This document shows positions 52,977 through 61,983 of a stretch of DNA of 64,000 bases, piece by piece. The DNA is taken from the NCBI GenBank assembly GCA_964344255.1, contig CAYFMQ010000002.1:62001-126000 (forward strand). Direction: 5' to 3'. The notes under the pieces are model-generated. The model was not told the origin of the DNA, did not search any database, and worked only from the letters and a program-made list of their open reading frames with translations. This DNA is from JAJFIE01 sp964344255. GTDB taxonomy: Bacteria > Pseudomonadota > Alphaproteobacteria > Rhodospirillales > Casp-alpha2. The number at the start of each line of letters is the position of its first letter. The first letter of the stretch is position 1. The translations under genes and the position numbers were made by a program.

Positions 52977-55541
52977 ATGGCAACCAGGGACGATACGGCC
53001 GGTAACACCGGGGATGCAGCCCACGCATCGGACGGCATCACCGTTGACCTACTCAAGGATGCAATCGAGCACTTGCGGGCCGCTTTCGTCATTTACGATG
53101 CTGATGGAAAGCTGGTGTTTTGCAACGGCAATTTCCGCCGTCTCTACGATTACAGTGACGCCGAAGCGGCGCCGGGCGTGCTCTACGACGATCTGGTTCA
53201 GCTCGACATCACCAAGGGTACTATTATGACTGGCGAAGGCGGTGACAAGAAATACACGGTCATGCGAGCCAAAAACCGGCGTGAACTAAGCGAGCCTATT
53301 GCCTTCCAGCTTGCAGACGGGCGCTGGATCGAGGCCCTGGAGCGGCCGACGGAAGCAGGCGGCATTGTCAGCATCCAGAACGACATCACTGATCGTAAAA
53401 AAGCCGAACAGGACCTTGCTGAGAAGGAGGCTCAGTTCCGGGTCATTCTCGACACCATTCCCAGCGGCATCCGGTTTACGGACAAGGACAAGCGCATCCT
53501 GTTTTTCAATAACCAGTATCTTGCCAATTGGGGCTTGCCGGACGGCCTGCTCAAGGTTGGTGAAACCATTGAAGCCGAAAATGAATACTCTGCAAGGCGT
53601 GGGGATTACGGTGAAGGCGATGTGCAGGAAATCGTCAACAAGTTTATGACGGCGCTGCCGTTTGAAACGGAACCGCAGGATTACGAGCGCACGACCTTCG
53701 ATGGCCGAACGCTTGAGTGCCACACACGCCCCCTGGATCACGGCGGCATTGTCTATGTTACCGACGACATCACCGCCCGCAGACAGGCCGAAGAGGCCCT
53801 ACGCCATAGCGAGGAACAGTTCCGCGGTGCCTTCGAAACCAGCGCCGCCGGCATGGCTCTGCATGACCTGGACGGGCGGTACCTGAAGGTCAATGAAACC
53901 TTCTGCGATATTCTCGGTTACAGCGAGCAGGAAATCCTGCAATTGAACTGGCGGGATCTCACGCACCCGGACGATGTTGAAGCCACCGAAGCGCTGGATA
54001 AAGACTCCATCGAAGGATCAGAGCACAAATTCATCATGGAAAAACGCTATGTCCACAAGGACGGCCAGGTCGTCTGGGCGCGGGTATCATCGTCGGTGCT
54101 CTACGATTCCAACGATGAGCCCAATCTTATCCTGGGCCAGATACACGACATCACCGCTCGGAAACAGGCGGAAGAAAAGCTGAAAGAAGCCAAGGAACAG
54201 GCGGAAAAAGCGACCGAGGCCAAATCCGAATTCGTCGCCATGGTCAGTCACGAAGTGCGAACACCCATGAATGGCGTCCTCGGCATGGCGCGGTTACTGC
54301 TGGAAACACCGTTGCTGCCGGAACAGAAGGACTTCGCCCAGAACGTCGTGGATTCAGGTGAGGCCCTGCTGGCGATCCTTACCGGCACGCTCGTACTCTC
54401 AGCCAATCGTTACGGTGCGGGTGAGTTTTCAGAATGCGGCGCAGTCTGGCGGGCATCCATTCCTTACGCCGTTTTCATCGGTTTAATCGGATACGGTCTG
54501 ACACTATTTGGCGACGCTATTCTGATTTGGCTTGGACAGCCGGAATCTGTCACACAGAATGGCGGGGAAATTATCCATATCCTTGGCCTCGGCATGCCTG
54601 CATTTATGCTGTTACTGACGACAGCTTTTTTTCTTGAAAGTATTAAACGCCCGTTACCCTGGATGATCGTGATGATCATCGCCAATATCGTAAACATACT
54701 CCTCAACTGGATTTTCATCTACGGCAACCTGGGCGTGCCGCCCATGGGAGCAGCAGGGGCTGCCTGGGTGACGACAATCGTCAGGTATCTCTCTGCCGCC
54801 ATGCTTATCTTTTATGTTTTGACCATGCGTGATCACACACGGTTTGGCGTCCATGGACGTTGGTATCGATCCTATTCGGCTTGGGCAAAACAGAGACGCA
54901 TTGGTTTTGCTGCGGGCTTCACCCTTGCAGCGGAAACATTTTCGTTCTCAATCATCAATATCTTTGCCGGCTGGATCGGTGTCCTGCCCCTTGCGGCGTT
55001 TGGCATTACCTTCAATCTGATTACCATGGTTTTCATGGTGACGCTTGGTTTGGGATCCGCAACGTCCGTTCTTGTCAGCAACGCACACGGCTCGGGCAAG
55101 CATCTTGAACTGGCGAAACACGGTTGGGTAGGGCTTGGCGTTAATACAGTTTCGATGATTGCATTCGGCATCCTTTTCTATTTTGGCGCGGAGATGCTGG
55201 CCGGACTGTTCTCCGACGATGCAGAAGTAATTCTAATCGTTTCGCCGATGATCGCATTTACGGCATTTGTTTTGGTTATTGATGGCGGTCAGGGAATCAT
55301 GATCAATGCGCTGAGAGGACGGCAGGATGTCGTCATACCAAGTATCATACAATCATTGGCATACCTGTTGATCATGCTGTCATCGGCCTACCTGCTAGCA
55401 TTCAATTTCCAGCGTGGCACCATGGGATTAATGGAAGGCATACTAATCGGCAGCAGCCTGTCCGTCGCCTTGTTGATGTGGCGATTCCATTACCTCGCGG
55501 TTCGCGATGTAAGAGTTGGCCAGATTGTTCTAGGACGCTAA
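52977..55541 (+). CDS. Chimeric PAS-PAS-PAS-HisKA / MATE-type transporter reading frame
   Basis: 854 residues, two unrelated parts in one frame. Residues 1-468: three PAS/PAC units and a HisKA helix pair (SHEVRTPMNGVLGM, then SGEALLAIL), cut off where a kinase normally continues NDILDFSK. Residues 469-854: a MATE-family multidrug/sodium antiporter lacking its first about 60 residues (first two helices) but otherwise complete with about ten helices. The junction is near 54381. The kinase half lacks an ATPase, the transporter half its N terminus, so neither is likely to work normally. The ATG follows GGAGGG. Confidence 0.85.
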   Translation: MATRDDTAGNTGDAAHASDGITVDLLKDAIEHLRAAFVIYDADGKLVFCNGNFRRLYDYSDAEAAPGVLYDDLVQLDITKGTIMTGEGGDKKYTVMRAKNRRELSEPIAFQLADGRWIEALERPTEAGGIVSIQNDITDRKKAEQDLAEKEAQFRVILDTIPSGIRFTDKDKRILFFNNQYLANWGLPDGLLKVGETIEAENEYSARRGDYGEGDVQEIVNKFMTALPFETEPQDYERTTFDGRTLECHTRPLDHGGIVYVTDDITARRQAEEALRHSEEQFRGAFETSAAGMALHDLDGRYLKVNETFCDILGYSEQEILQLNWRDLTHPDDVEATEALDKDSIEGSEHKFIMEKRYVHKDGQVVWARVSSSVLYDSNDEPNLILGQIHDITARKQAEEKLKEAKEQAEKATEAKSEFVAMVSHEVRTPMNGVLGMARLLLETPLLPEQKDFAQNVVDSGEALLAILTGTLVLSANRYGAGEFSECGAVWRASIPYAVFIGLIGYGLTLFGDAILIWLGQPESVTQNGGEIIHILGLGMPAFMLLLTTAFFLESIKRPLPWMIVMIIANIVNILLNWIFIYGNLGVPPMGAAGAAWVTTIVRYLSAAMLIFYVLTMRDHTRFGVHGRWYRSYSAWAKQRRIGFAAGFTLAAETFSFSIINIFAGWIGVLPLAAFGITFNLITMVFMVTLGLGSATSVLVSNAHGSGKHLELAKHGWVGLGVNTVSMIAFGILFYFGAEMLAGLFSDDAEVILIVSPMIAFTAFVLVIDGGQGIMINALRGRQDVVIPSIIQSLAYLLIMLSSAYLLAFNFQRGTMGLMEGILIGSSLSVALLMWRFHYLAVRDVRVGQIVLGR

Positions 55542-55602
55542 CGACAACATATCTCATCCTTGGAGTTTCCACCTCTGGCTGAGGTTGACGCTATGAACGG
55601 CG

Positions 55603-55679
55603 CGAAACATGACCGTTTTTATGGTGAACCCGGCATGTCCTGAAAGGCTATCAAACGTTTGCTTGTGACCCGAAGCGGA
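55603..55679 (+). repeat. 78-bp imperfect direct repeat, copy A
   Basis: Shares AAACCCGGCATG-T-CTGAAAGG-TATCAAACG and TTGTGACCC-AAGCGGA with copy B at 56926-57004. The internal CAAACGTTTG is palindromic. It starts 62 bp after the chimeric gene and ends 39 bp before the MFS start. Confidence 0.7.
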
Positions 55680-55717
55680 TATTGTTGCGGACATGCGGCT
55701 AGGCTACGTTCTGGCAC

Positions 55718-56908
55718 ATGAACTCAGAGATAAGAACCGAACAAGCTGATTTTTCCACAAGAGACCGCCGTCGTAGTCTTATCGCCGTTATTTCTTCATT
55801 GACGGTGACGAGCCTGATCTACGGTCTCAGTTTTCCACTGTTAGCATTGATTCTGGAACAACAAGGTGTCGATGAAACCTTGATCGGCCTCAATACAGGT
55901 GTGCAGGGATTGGCCGTCTTTGCCGTTGCGCCATTCGCGCCCCGCTTGCTTCGCCGAGTGTCGCCATCACGCCTTATGCTGACATCGGTTGTCCTCAGCC
56001 TGGTCCTGTTTCTTCTGCTGCCGGTTTTTCCGAATGTCTACATGTGGTTCCCGATCCGGTTCCTGCTCGGCTGCGCCAACGCCTTTTTATGGATCGTTGG
56101 CGAAGCCTGGGTCAATGAGCTGGCGGCGGAAAAATCACGCGGGCGTATCGTCGGGCTGTACAGCTCCGCTCTCGCGGCAGGTTTTGCTCTTGGTCCGGTA
56201 CTGCTGGCTGAAACAGGGACCATCGGGTGGACCCCCTTCCTCGTGTCGGCTGCATTGATTGCTCTTTCCGCCGCGCCGTTATTTCTCGCCAGATCAGTGA
56301 AACCGAAGGCTTCGGATAAGTCATCGGTCAGGCTTTTTGCCTTTCTACTGCTTGCCCCTGTTGCAATGCTGGCGAATTTCATGTGTGCAGCGGTTGACAC
56401 CGCGCTCATCACCTTTCTTCCGATCTACGGCATCAGCATGGGGCTGGAAGAAAGCATAGCGCTCTACATGGTTACGGCGATGGGGCTTGGCGGAATCATG
56501 TCCCAGGTTCCAATTGGCTGGCTGGCCGATCACATGGATCGGCGGCTGCTGTTAACGCTTACGGTCGTGGTCCTGATACTTATCTGTGCCCTGATACCGT
56601 TCAATATAACATCCGCTCCGTGGAACTGGTCACTCATGTTCATCATGGGGGGTGCGATTGGGGGCCTGTATACAATTGGCCTGGTCCTGGTTGGCGAGCA
56701 ATTCAGCGGGGCGGAGCTTGCAAGCGCCGTTACCGTATTCAGTTCCATGTGGGGTATCGGCAGCATTGCAGGCACGCCATTTGTCGGCGGCGTGATGGAA
56801 GCAATTCCAACATATGGATTGGCCGTTGCGCTAGGCGCCATGCTTCTCGCCTATCTACCGTTTCCGGCTCTCGCTTTTTTCAGGGGAAAGGCCGCCAATG
56901 GTAATTAA
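55718..56908 (+). CDS. MFS transporter, YcaD-like
   Basis: 396 residues, about twelve membrane helices. Signatures include the loop after helix 2 (APFAPRLLRRVSPSRLM) and EAWVNELAAEKSRGRIVGLYSSALAAGFALGP after helix 4, as in the YcaD subgroup of unknown substrate. It is flanked by imperfect 78-bp direct repeats, which may have served its acquisition. Confidence 0.9.
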   Translation: MNSEIRTEQADFSTRDRRRSLIAVISSLTVTSLIYGLSFPLLALILEQQGVDETLIGLNTGVQGLAVFAVAPFAPRLLRRVSPSRLMLTSVVLSLVLFLLLPVFPNVYMWFPIRFLLGCANAFLWIVGEAWVNELAAEKSRGRIVGLYSSALAAGFALGPVLLAETGTIGWTPFLVSAALIALSAAPLFLARSVKPKASDKSSVRLFAFLLLAPVAMLANFMCAAVDTALITFLPIYGISMGLEESIALYMVTAMGLGGIMSQVPIGWLADHMDRRLLLTLTVVVLILICALIPFNITSAPWNWSLMFIMGGAIGGLYTIGLVLVGEQFSGAELASAVTVFSSMWGIGSIAGTPFVGGVMEAIPTYGLAVALGAMLLAYLPFPALAFFRGKAANGN

Positions 56909-56925
56909 CTGACGGTATCAACGAC

Positions 56926-57004
56926 TTTAAACCATGACCGCTTTAAAAGCGAAACCCGGCATGTTCTGAAAGGATATCAAACGACCGTTTGTGACCCTAA
57001 GCGG
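56926..57004 (+). repeat. 78-bp imperfect direct repeat, copy B
   Basis: Second copy, 18 bp after the MFS stop and directly beside the end of the diguanylate cyclase at 57013. The hairpin is CAAACG-AC-CGTTTG. Copies A and B are about 1.32 kb apart in the same orientation. Confidence 0.7.
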
Positions 57005-57012
57005 AAGTCGTC

Positions 57013-58788
57013 CTATCTGACCTCAACCCGGTTCCGACCGGTGATTTTTGCTTGGTAAAGCGCCTCGTCCGCACGGTGGGTGAGCGTGTCAATACTGTCG
57101 CCCTCGGTGAACTGGGCAACGCCGAAGCTAGCCGTTTTGCGTCCAACCTGCGGGAACGAATACGCCTCGATGGACTGCCTGATCTTTTCCGCCAGCGCCT
57201 TGGCGCCCAACAAGTCTGTTTCCGGGCAAATGACAAGGAACTCTTCACCACCCCAGCGGCCAGGGACATCAACGGCCCGGGAGCTGCCTTTGAGTATCTT
57301 GGCCACGGCCATCAGAACCTCGTCACCGATTTGGTGGCCATAGGTATCGTTGACGCTCTTGAAATGGTCCAGATCTAAGATCACGACAGACAGAGGATGC
57401 CCGTAACGTATGCTGCGGTTCAGCTCACTGATGAAGGATTCATCGAGTTTTAGCCTGTTGTGCAGCCCGGTAAGCCGGTCGGTGATTGCCAACACCTCAA
57501 GCTCTTCCTTGGCTTGGTGTAGGTCTTCCGCAAGATGGGTCAATTCCTGCGCCTGCTTTTCCATCATGGCGTTGGTTAACTCCAGGTCCTTTGTTCGCTG
57601 CAGCAAGTTCTGCTCGCTCTGGCGGAGTTTCTCCTCGGCTTCCTTGCGCTTAGTAATATCCTGGACCGTTCCGATCGAACGAATAACTTCGCCTACCCCC
57701 CGCCGTTCATGCAGGCATCGCTCATGCACCCAACGGACGTCACCGTTGTCCCGTTTTACGATCCTGTGCTCAATGTCATAGGGAACGTCTTCATCGACAG
57801 ATGCCTGAAAGGCTGCCTGAACATCCTCCAGGTCATCCGGATGGATGCAATCAAAAAAGGCTTCCAGGCTCGCGCCGAATTTCTCTTTCGAAATGCCAAA
57901 TATCTCAAAGATCTGATCCGACCAAACCAAATGGTTGTTTGTGAAATCTAAACGCCAGCTTCCAATATGAGCGACCAGTTGCGCTTGTTCCAGGTCTAGT
58001 TCTTGTTCCTTTTGCTTAGTTATATCCGTACGTATGGACACATAACGCTGCGGCCTTCCATTGTCGTTAAGAAACGGGAGTATCGTTGCGCTTACCCAAT
58101 AATGACCACCTCCCTTACGCTTATTGCAGATTTCGCCATGCCAAACTTGTCCATTAGCAATGTTGTTCCACAGCGTTTTATAGAATCCTGGAGGGTGATA
58201 GTCTGATTTCAACAGCCGATGATTTTGACCAATGAGTTCTTCTCTTGAGTACCCACTAATTTCACAGAACTTATCGTTAACATACGTAATGTCGCCCTTA
58301 ACATCCGCTGTACTCACAATCGCATGTTCATCCAAAGCATTTTTTTGGAAATCCAGGTCCTTGAGGCTTTGCTTGAGATCTTCTTCAGCTTGCCGTTTTT
58401 GCTGACTGATCGCGCCACGCGTAATCAGTGTTTTGACAACGCTTGGAATTAACTCAAGATAAACATCGAGCTCATCCTTTTGGATGTATTGAGCGATCCC
58501 CAGGTTAAGCGCCTCGATGAGAAGCTTCTGACTGCCTTTGCCAGTAACCATAAGAGTCGGCAGATCAGGGTCATCAAGTAACAATTCACGACAAATATCC
58601 AGGCCAGTAATATCAGGTAGCTGATAATCAACTGCTACAACGTCATAGGGATTGCTGGAATGCAGGGAAAGACCTTCATTGCCAGTGTAAGCAAGGTCTA
58701 CCTGATAGTCGTGGGATTCCATCACTATCTTGAATAATTCTGCGACGCTTTCATCGTCCTCAATGTACAGAATCCTGAGAATTAACAC
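57013..58788 (-). CDS. Receiver-PAS-PAS diguanylate cyclase
   Basis: 591 residues. A receiver domain (1-120) with the phospho-acceptor Asp in VAVDYQLP and Lys in IQKDE, two PAS units (about 150-395), a coiled coil and an active GGDEF domain (GRWGGEEFLVI). The second PAS and GGDEF are near-duplicate with the protein at 46379-47815. It makes cyclic di-GMP under the control of a histidine kinase, not identified here. Start is GTG at 58788 with GGAG close by. Confidence 0.92.
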   Translation of the reverse strand: MLILRILYIEDDESVAELFKIVMESHDYQVDLAYTGNEGLSLHSSNPYDVVAVDYQLPDITGLDICRELLLDDPDLPTLMVTGKGSQKLLIEALNLGIAQYIQKDELDVYLELIPSVVKTLITRGAISQQKRQAEEDLKQSLKDLDFQKNALDEHAIVSTADVKGDITYVNDKFCEISGYSREELIGQNHRLLKSDYHPPGFYKTLWNNIANGQVWHGEICNKRKGGGHYWVSATILPFLNDNGRPQRYVSIRTDITKQKEQELDLEQAQLVAHIGSWRLDFTNNHLVWSDQIFEIFGISKEKFGASLEAFFDCIHPDDLEDVQAAFQASVDEDVPYDIEHRIVKRDNGDVRWVHERCLHERRGVGEVIRSIGTVQDITKRKEAEEKLRQSEQNLLQRTKDLELTNAMMEKQAQELTHLAEDLHQAKEELEVLAITDRLTGLHNRLKLDESFISELNRSIRYGHPLSVVILDLDHFKSVNDTYGHQIGDEVLMAVAKILKGSSRAVDVPGRWGGEEFLVICPETDLLGAKALAEKIRQSIEAYSFPQVGRKTASFGVAQFTEGDSIDTLTHRADEALYQAKITGRNRVEVR

Positions 58789-58939
58789 TCTCCATTAGGC
58801 ATTTGGCATATATTTAAAGCAGATCATTGCGCACTCAACAATGAATTACCACTATTGGCTATTAGCAGGCGTGATTAACGACGCTGTATTTCTTCCGTTT
58901 TTGGTGCCAAACCCGACATTATTAAACCCTCCAATGGCA

Positions 58940-59725
58940 TTACCGCGCCACGCTGACCTCGACATATTCCCGGCGCAGCGCCGTCGAGAGCTGCGCCGGG
59001 GGGCGCAGGTCGGTGACCAGCCAGTCGATCTTTTCCAGCGGCAGCGCCGTTTCCATGAACGGCCGGTCGAACTTCACCTGGTCGGCGAGCAGGATAATCT
59101 CGTCAGCCCGCTCGCGCATGGTGCGCTTGATCCAGCACGCGCGCGGGTCGGCGTCCGACGCCCCTTCCACCGACAGGCTGCCGGCGCTGATGACCGCATG
59201 CTTGCAGCGATAGCGGCGGATGAAGTCCTGGGTTTCCGAACCGAACACGGCGGCCTCCCGCAGGTCGAATTCGCCCGGGCACAGGATCACCCGGATCAGG
59301 GGATTGTCGCCGAGGGCGCGGGCCACGCCGTAGGAGTTGGTGAGCACGTACAGGGTGCCGCCGTGGGTCGCATTGAAAGCGCCGGCGAGGGCCTGGGCGA
59401 AAATCGTCGTCGTCGAGCCGGCATCGACCATGACGACGGGGGCTTCACCCTCGATAACCATGCGCGCCGCCAGGGCGCCCATGCGCTTTCGCCCTTCGCG
59501 GTTGACGACAGAACGCTCATCAACGCCCGGTTCCGCCGCGATGGAGGTGATCGCCGCGCCGCCGTATGTCCTGTCGATCAGGCCGGCGCGCGACATGTCG
59601 ACCATATCGCGCCGCACGGTTTCCAGAGAGACATTGAACTGTTCCGCCAGGTCGGAAGCCCGAACCGTCGGCTGGGCCCTGAGGGCGTGGAGGATGGCGT
59701 GGCGGCGGGTTTCCTTCCTGTTCAT
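58940..59725 (-). CDS. DeoR/GlpR-family transcription regulator
   Basis: 261 residues. The N-terminal helix-turn-helix (LAEQFNVSLETVRRDM) and the sugar-phosphate-sensing DeoRC domain (DAGSTTTIFAQAL, LTNSYGVARAL) are clear. Such regulators are released from DNA by phosphorylated sugars or polyols. The ATG overlaps the HAD gene stop by 4 bp, making it the last gene of the three-gene operon; the palindrome at 61911 is a candidate operator, not proven. Confidence 0.92.
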   Translation of the reverse strand: MNRKETRRHAILHALRAQPTVRASDLAEQFNVSLETVRRDMVDMSRAGLIDRTYGGAAITSIAAEPGVDERSVVNREGRKRMGALAARMVIEGEAPVVMVDAGSTTTIFAQALAGAFNATHGGTLYVLTNSYGVARALGDNPLIRVILCPGEFDLREAAVFGSETQDFIRRYRCKHAVISAGSLSVEGASDADPRACWIKRTMRERADEIILLADQVKFDRPFMETALPLEKIDWLVTDLRPPAQLSTALRREYVEVSVAR

Positions 59726-60561
59726 GGCCGGCTGCCCTTCTCGCGCACGGCCAGCAAACGCTCGGCGAACTCGGCGAACCCCTCCCCGCCCGGCGCATCC
59801 GTCACATAGGCCGGCAGGGCCGCCATGCGATCCGCCATCGCCATGACGTTGGCGACCCCGACGGCGTTGGGGAAATGGGCGAACATGGGCGCATCGTTGG
59901 GCGAGTCGCCGACAAAGACGATAGCGCCGGCATCGGCATCGATGTCCACGCCGTGGATTTCATCCAGGAACAACCGGGTCATGGCGAGCTTGTCGTAATC
60001 GCCGAACCAGCCGTTGACGTGGATCGAGCTGACCTTGGCCGTGGCGCCGGCATCCTCGAACAGGCGGACGATTTGTTCGATGGCTTCATCGTCCAGGGGC
60101 GTCACGTCCTCGCAGAAATCGATGGCGAGATCCGCCTCGCGGTAGGCCTGGTCGGCGGAAACGGCGCACCCCGGAACGGCCGCCGGGATCGTCTTTTTCA
60201 GGGCCGCCAGCTTTTCGGCGTCGGCCGCTCTATCGCTGTCCGTCTTCCAGTAGCGCCGGCGCATGCGCTTGTTTTCGTGCTCATAGGCGAAATAGAACGC
60301 GCCGTTCTCCCCGACAATGCCGTGAACCGGCCAGAACCGGGCGATCATGTCGCACCATCCGGCGGGACGCCCGGTAATGGGCACGACCAGAAGCCCCGCG
60401 TCGTGCAGGCGTTCGAGCGCCGCATAGGCGCAGGCGGGCAGCCGACCGTCCGTGGTCAGGGTATCGTCGATATCGGCCAGCACCGCTCTGACCCGGCTCA
60501 GGTCTTCATCGGGAAACCGCGACAGCGGCAACGGAGCGGTTTCTGCGCTTACCGTGCTCAT
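59722..60561 (-). CDS. HAD-IIB family phosphatase
   Basis: 279 residues. HAD motif I is LADIDDTLTTDG, motif II the TGR in VPITGRPAGW, motif III a lysine before motif IV GDSPNDAPMF. The large IIB-type cap lies in the middle. Relatives remove phosphate from sugar or polyol phosphates (for example mannosylglycerate or sucrose phosphate). Overlaps by 4 bp with both neighbours, so its substrate is probably the product of the G1P dehydrogenase-like enzyme upstream. Confidence 0.9.
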   Translation of the reverse strand: MSTVSAETAPLPLSRFPDEDLSRVRAVLADIDDTLTTDGRLPACAYAALERLHDAGLLVVPITGRPAGWCDMIARFWPVHGIVGENGAFYFAYEHENKRMRRRYWKTDSDRAADAEKLAALKKTIPAAVPGCAVSADQAYREADLAIDFCEDVTPLDDEAIEQIVRLFEDAGATAKVSSIHVNGWFGDYDKLAMTRLFLDEIHGVDIDADAGAIVFVGDSPNDAPMFAHFPNAVGVANVMAMADRMAALPAYVTDAPGGEGFAEFAERLLAVREKGSRP

Positions 60562-61877
60562 AAGGCCGCCACCAGTTCCGGCGTCAGTTCGCCCGAGTCG
60601 CCTGCCACGTCGAGGAAGGTGTAGCGGTCGCGGATGAACCGCGCGGCGTTGAGCGTCATGTCGTAGTAGTCACGGCTCAAGCCCAGGTCCTCCGGCTTCA
60701 CCGGACCGCCCAGCACCGCCATGGCGTTTTCCAGAACCGCCGCCGGCCGCATGATGGCGGATAGTTCTGCGCGCAGGCCCTCCCACGTGTCGCTGAGACG
60801 CTGGTTCACCGCGTCGGCGGTTTCCGGCGTTATGGCCTTTTTCATGGTCGCCTCGGCGCAACTGACGGCGAGCTCGCATCCGAAGGCTTCGCTCAGCAGG
60901 TTTTGATCGATGACCGTCGGCAGCAGATACGGGGCCGGGCCCTCCAGCATGTGATGCTGCAGCCGCGCCATGGACATGGAGGCAATGGCGACCTGGTCGC
61001 CGTGGGCGGCGCCGGGCCACCCCGCCGGCGGACGCATGTCCATGTAATGGCTGATCAGGTGCTCGGCCTGCGAAGCCGGCGCGCTGGTGTCCGCCACCGT
61101 CATGCCGAAGCCGGACAAAATAAGTGTCCTTGCCAGCCGGGCCGTGGCTTCGGCGTCGCCGGCTGCGAGGGCTTCGGGCTCGGTGAACAAGGCCTCCTCG
61201 TCCGCTTGCAGGAAATCGAACGGGGCGCTCATGTAGGGCGCGTCGAAAAGCCTGTGTTGCAGCAGCCAGTCCACCTGCGCCGTCGGCCGCGCCAGGCTGT
61301 CGCCCAAACCCGACACCATCATGTTGGGGGGCGCTTCCGCCAGGACCTTCAGATCCATGGAAACCCCGCTCGCGCCGTGGGCCAAGAGGGAGAGTTTATG
61401 GCCATCCTTCGTGATGGCGGCGTTGGTCGACGTATAACCGTTCATGGAAAGGGCGGTGGCGAACACCGCATAGGCCCGGGCGTCCTGATAGGAGGCGTAC
61501 TTGCAGAGATCGCTGATGGTGCCGGAACCGACGGCGATGTAGGCGTCCGTTCCTTCTGCTTGGCTGCGCAATTGCTCGACCGTCTCCATGTCCGCATGGG
61601 GCGAATGGTCGAACCGCACCGGTTTGACGTCGAACCTGGACCCCAGCGCCCGTTCGACCCGTCCGCCCAGCACCCGGTGCGTGTTCGGATCGCTGACCAC
61701 GGCTAGGCTTCCCTCAAATCCCAGGGCCGAAACCAGGTCAGCTTCCATGCCGTCCAGTGTGTCGTGGATCTCGACTGCGCGAGTCGGCACGGAAAGCGTC
61801 TTGCCGCTGGCCGCGTCCACATAATCGCCCGCCAGCAACTTATCGATAATTTCGGGCCCGGATAGCTGTTCGGTCAT
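60558..61877 (-). CDS. sn-glycerol-1-phosphate dehydrogenase-like enzyme
   Basis: 439 residues, Fe/Zn alcohol dehydrogenase superfamily, of the EgsA/AraM group: NAD(P) site AVGSGTISDLCKY, metal-binding GDSLARPTAQVDW and two later histidines (EHLISH, AAHGDQVAI). Family members reduce dihydroxyacetone phosphate to glycerol-1-phosphate. Longer than archaeal forms by about 90 residues. ATG 61877 follows GGAGGGG. First gene of the operon with the HAD phosphatase and DeoR regulator. Confidence 0.85.
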   Translation of the reverse strand: MTEQLSGPEIIDKLLAGDYVDAASGKTLSVPTRAVEIHDTLDGMEADLVSALGFEGSLAVVSDPNTHRVLGGRVERALGSRFDVKPVRFDHSPHADMETVEQLRSQAEGTDAYIAVGSGTISDLCKYASYQDARAYAVFATALSMNGYTSTNAAITKDGHKLSLLAHGASGVSMDLKVLAEAPPNMMVSGLGDSLARPTAQVDWLLQHRLFDAPYMSAPFDFLQADEEALFTEPEALAAGDAEATARLARTLILSGFGMTVADTSAPASQAEHLISHYMDMRPPAGWPGAAHGDQVAIASMSMARLQHHMLEGPAPYLLPTVIDQNLLSEAFGCELAVSCAEATMKKAITPETADAVNQRLSDTWEGLRAELSAIMRPAAVLENAMAVLGGPVKPEDLGLSRDYYDMTLNAARFIRDRYTFLDVAGDSGELTPELVAAL

Positions 61878-61910
61878 GCTCCCCTCCTCCACATTCAGGC
61901 AATGGCCTTA

Positions 61911-61928
61911 ATGTGGAATATTCCACAT
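61911..61928. promoter_or_regulatory. 18-bp perfect palindrome upstream of the G1P dehydrogenase operon
   Basis: ATGTGGAATATTCCACAT is a perfect dyad, 34 bp before the dehydrogenase ATG and 56 bp before the divergent cyclase gene. A half-site-like AGTGGGAA follows. It is well placed to be the operator of the operon's DeoR-type regulator, or one shared with the cyclase. Confidence 0.7.
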
Positions 61929-61983
61929 AAATAGTGGGAAGTCACAACTTTTCTGTTTTACCTGATCGGTGCTACGATACGGC

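Noticed and set aside
55603..57004. A composite transposon or insertion sequence around the MFS gene
   Set aside because: The repeats are direct, imperfect and without terminal inverted ends, and there is no transposase or target duplication.
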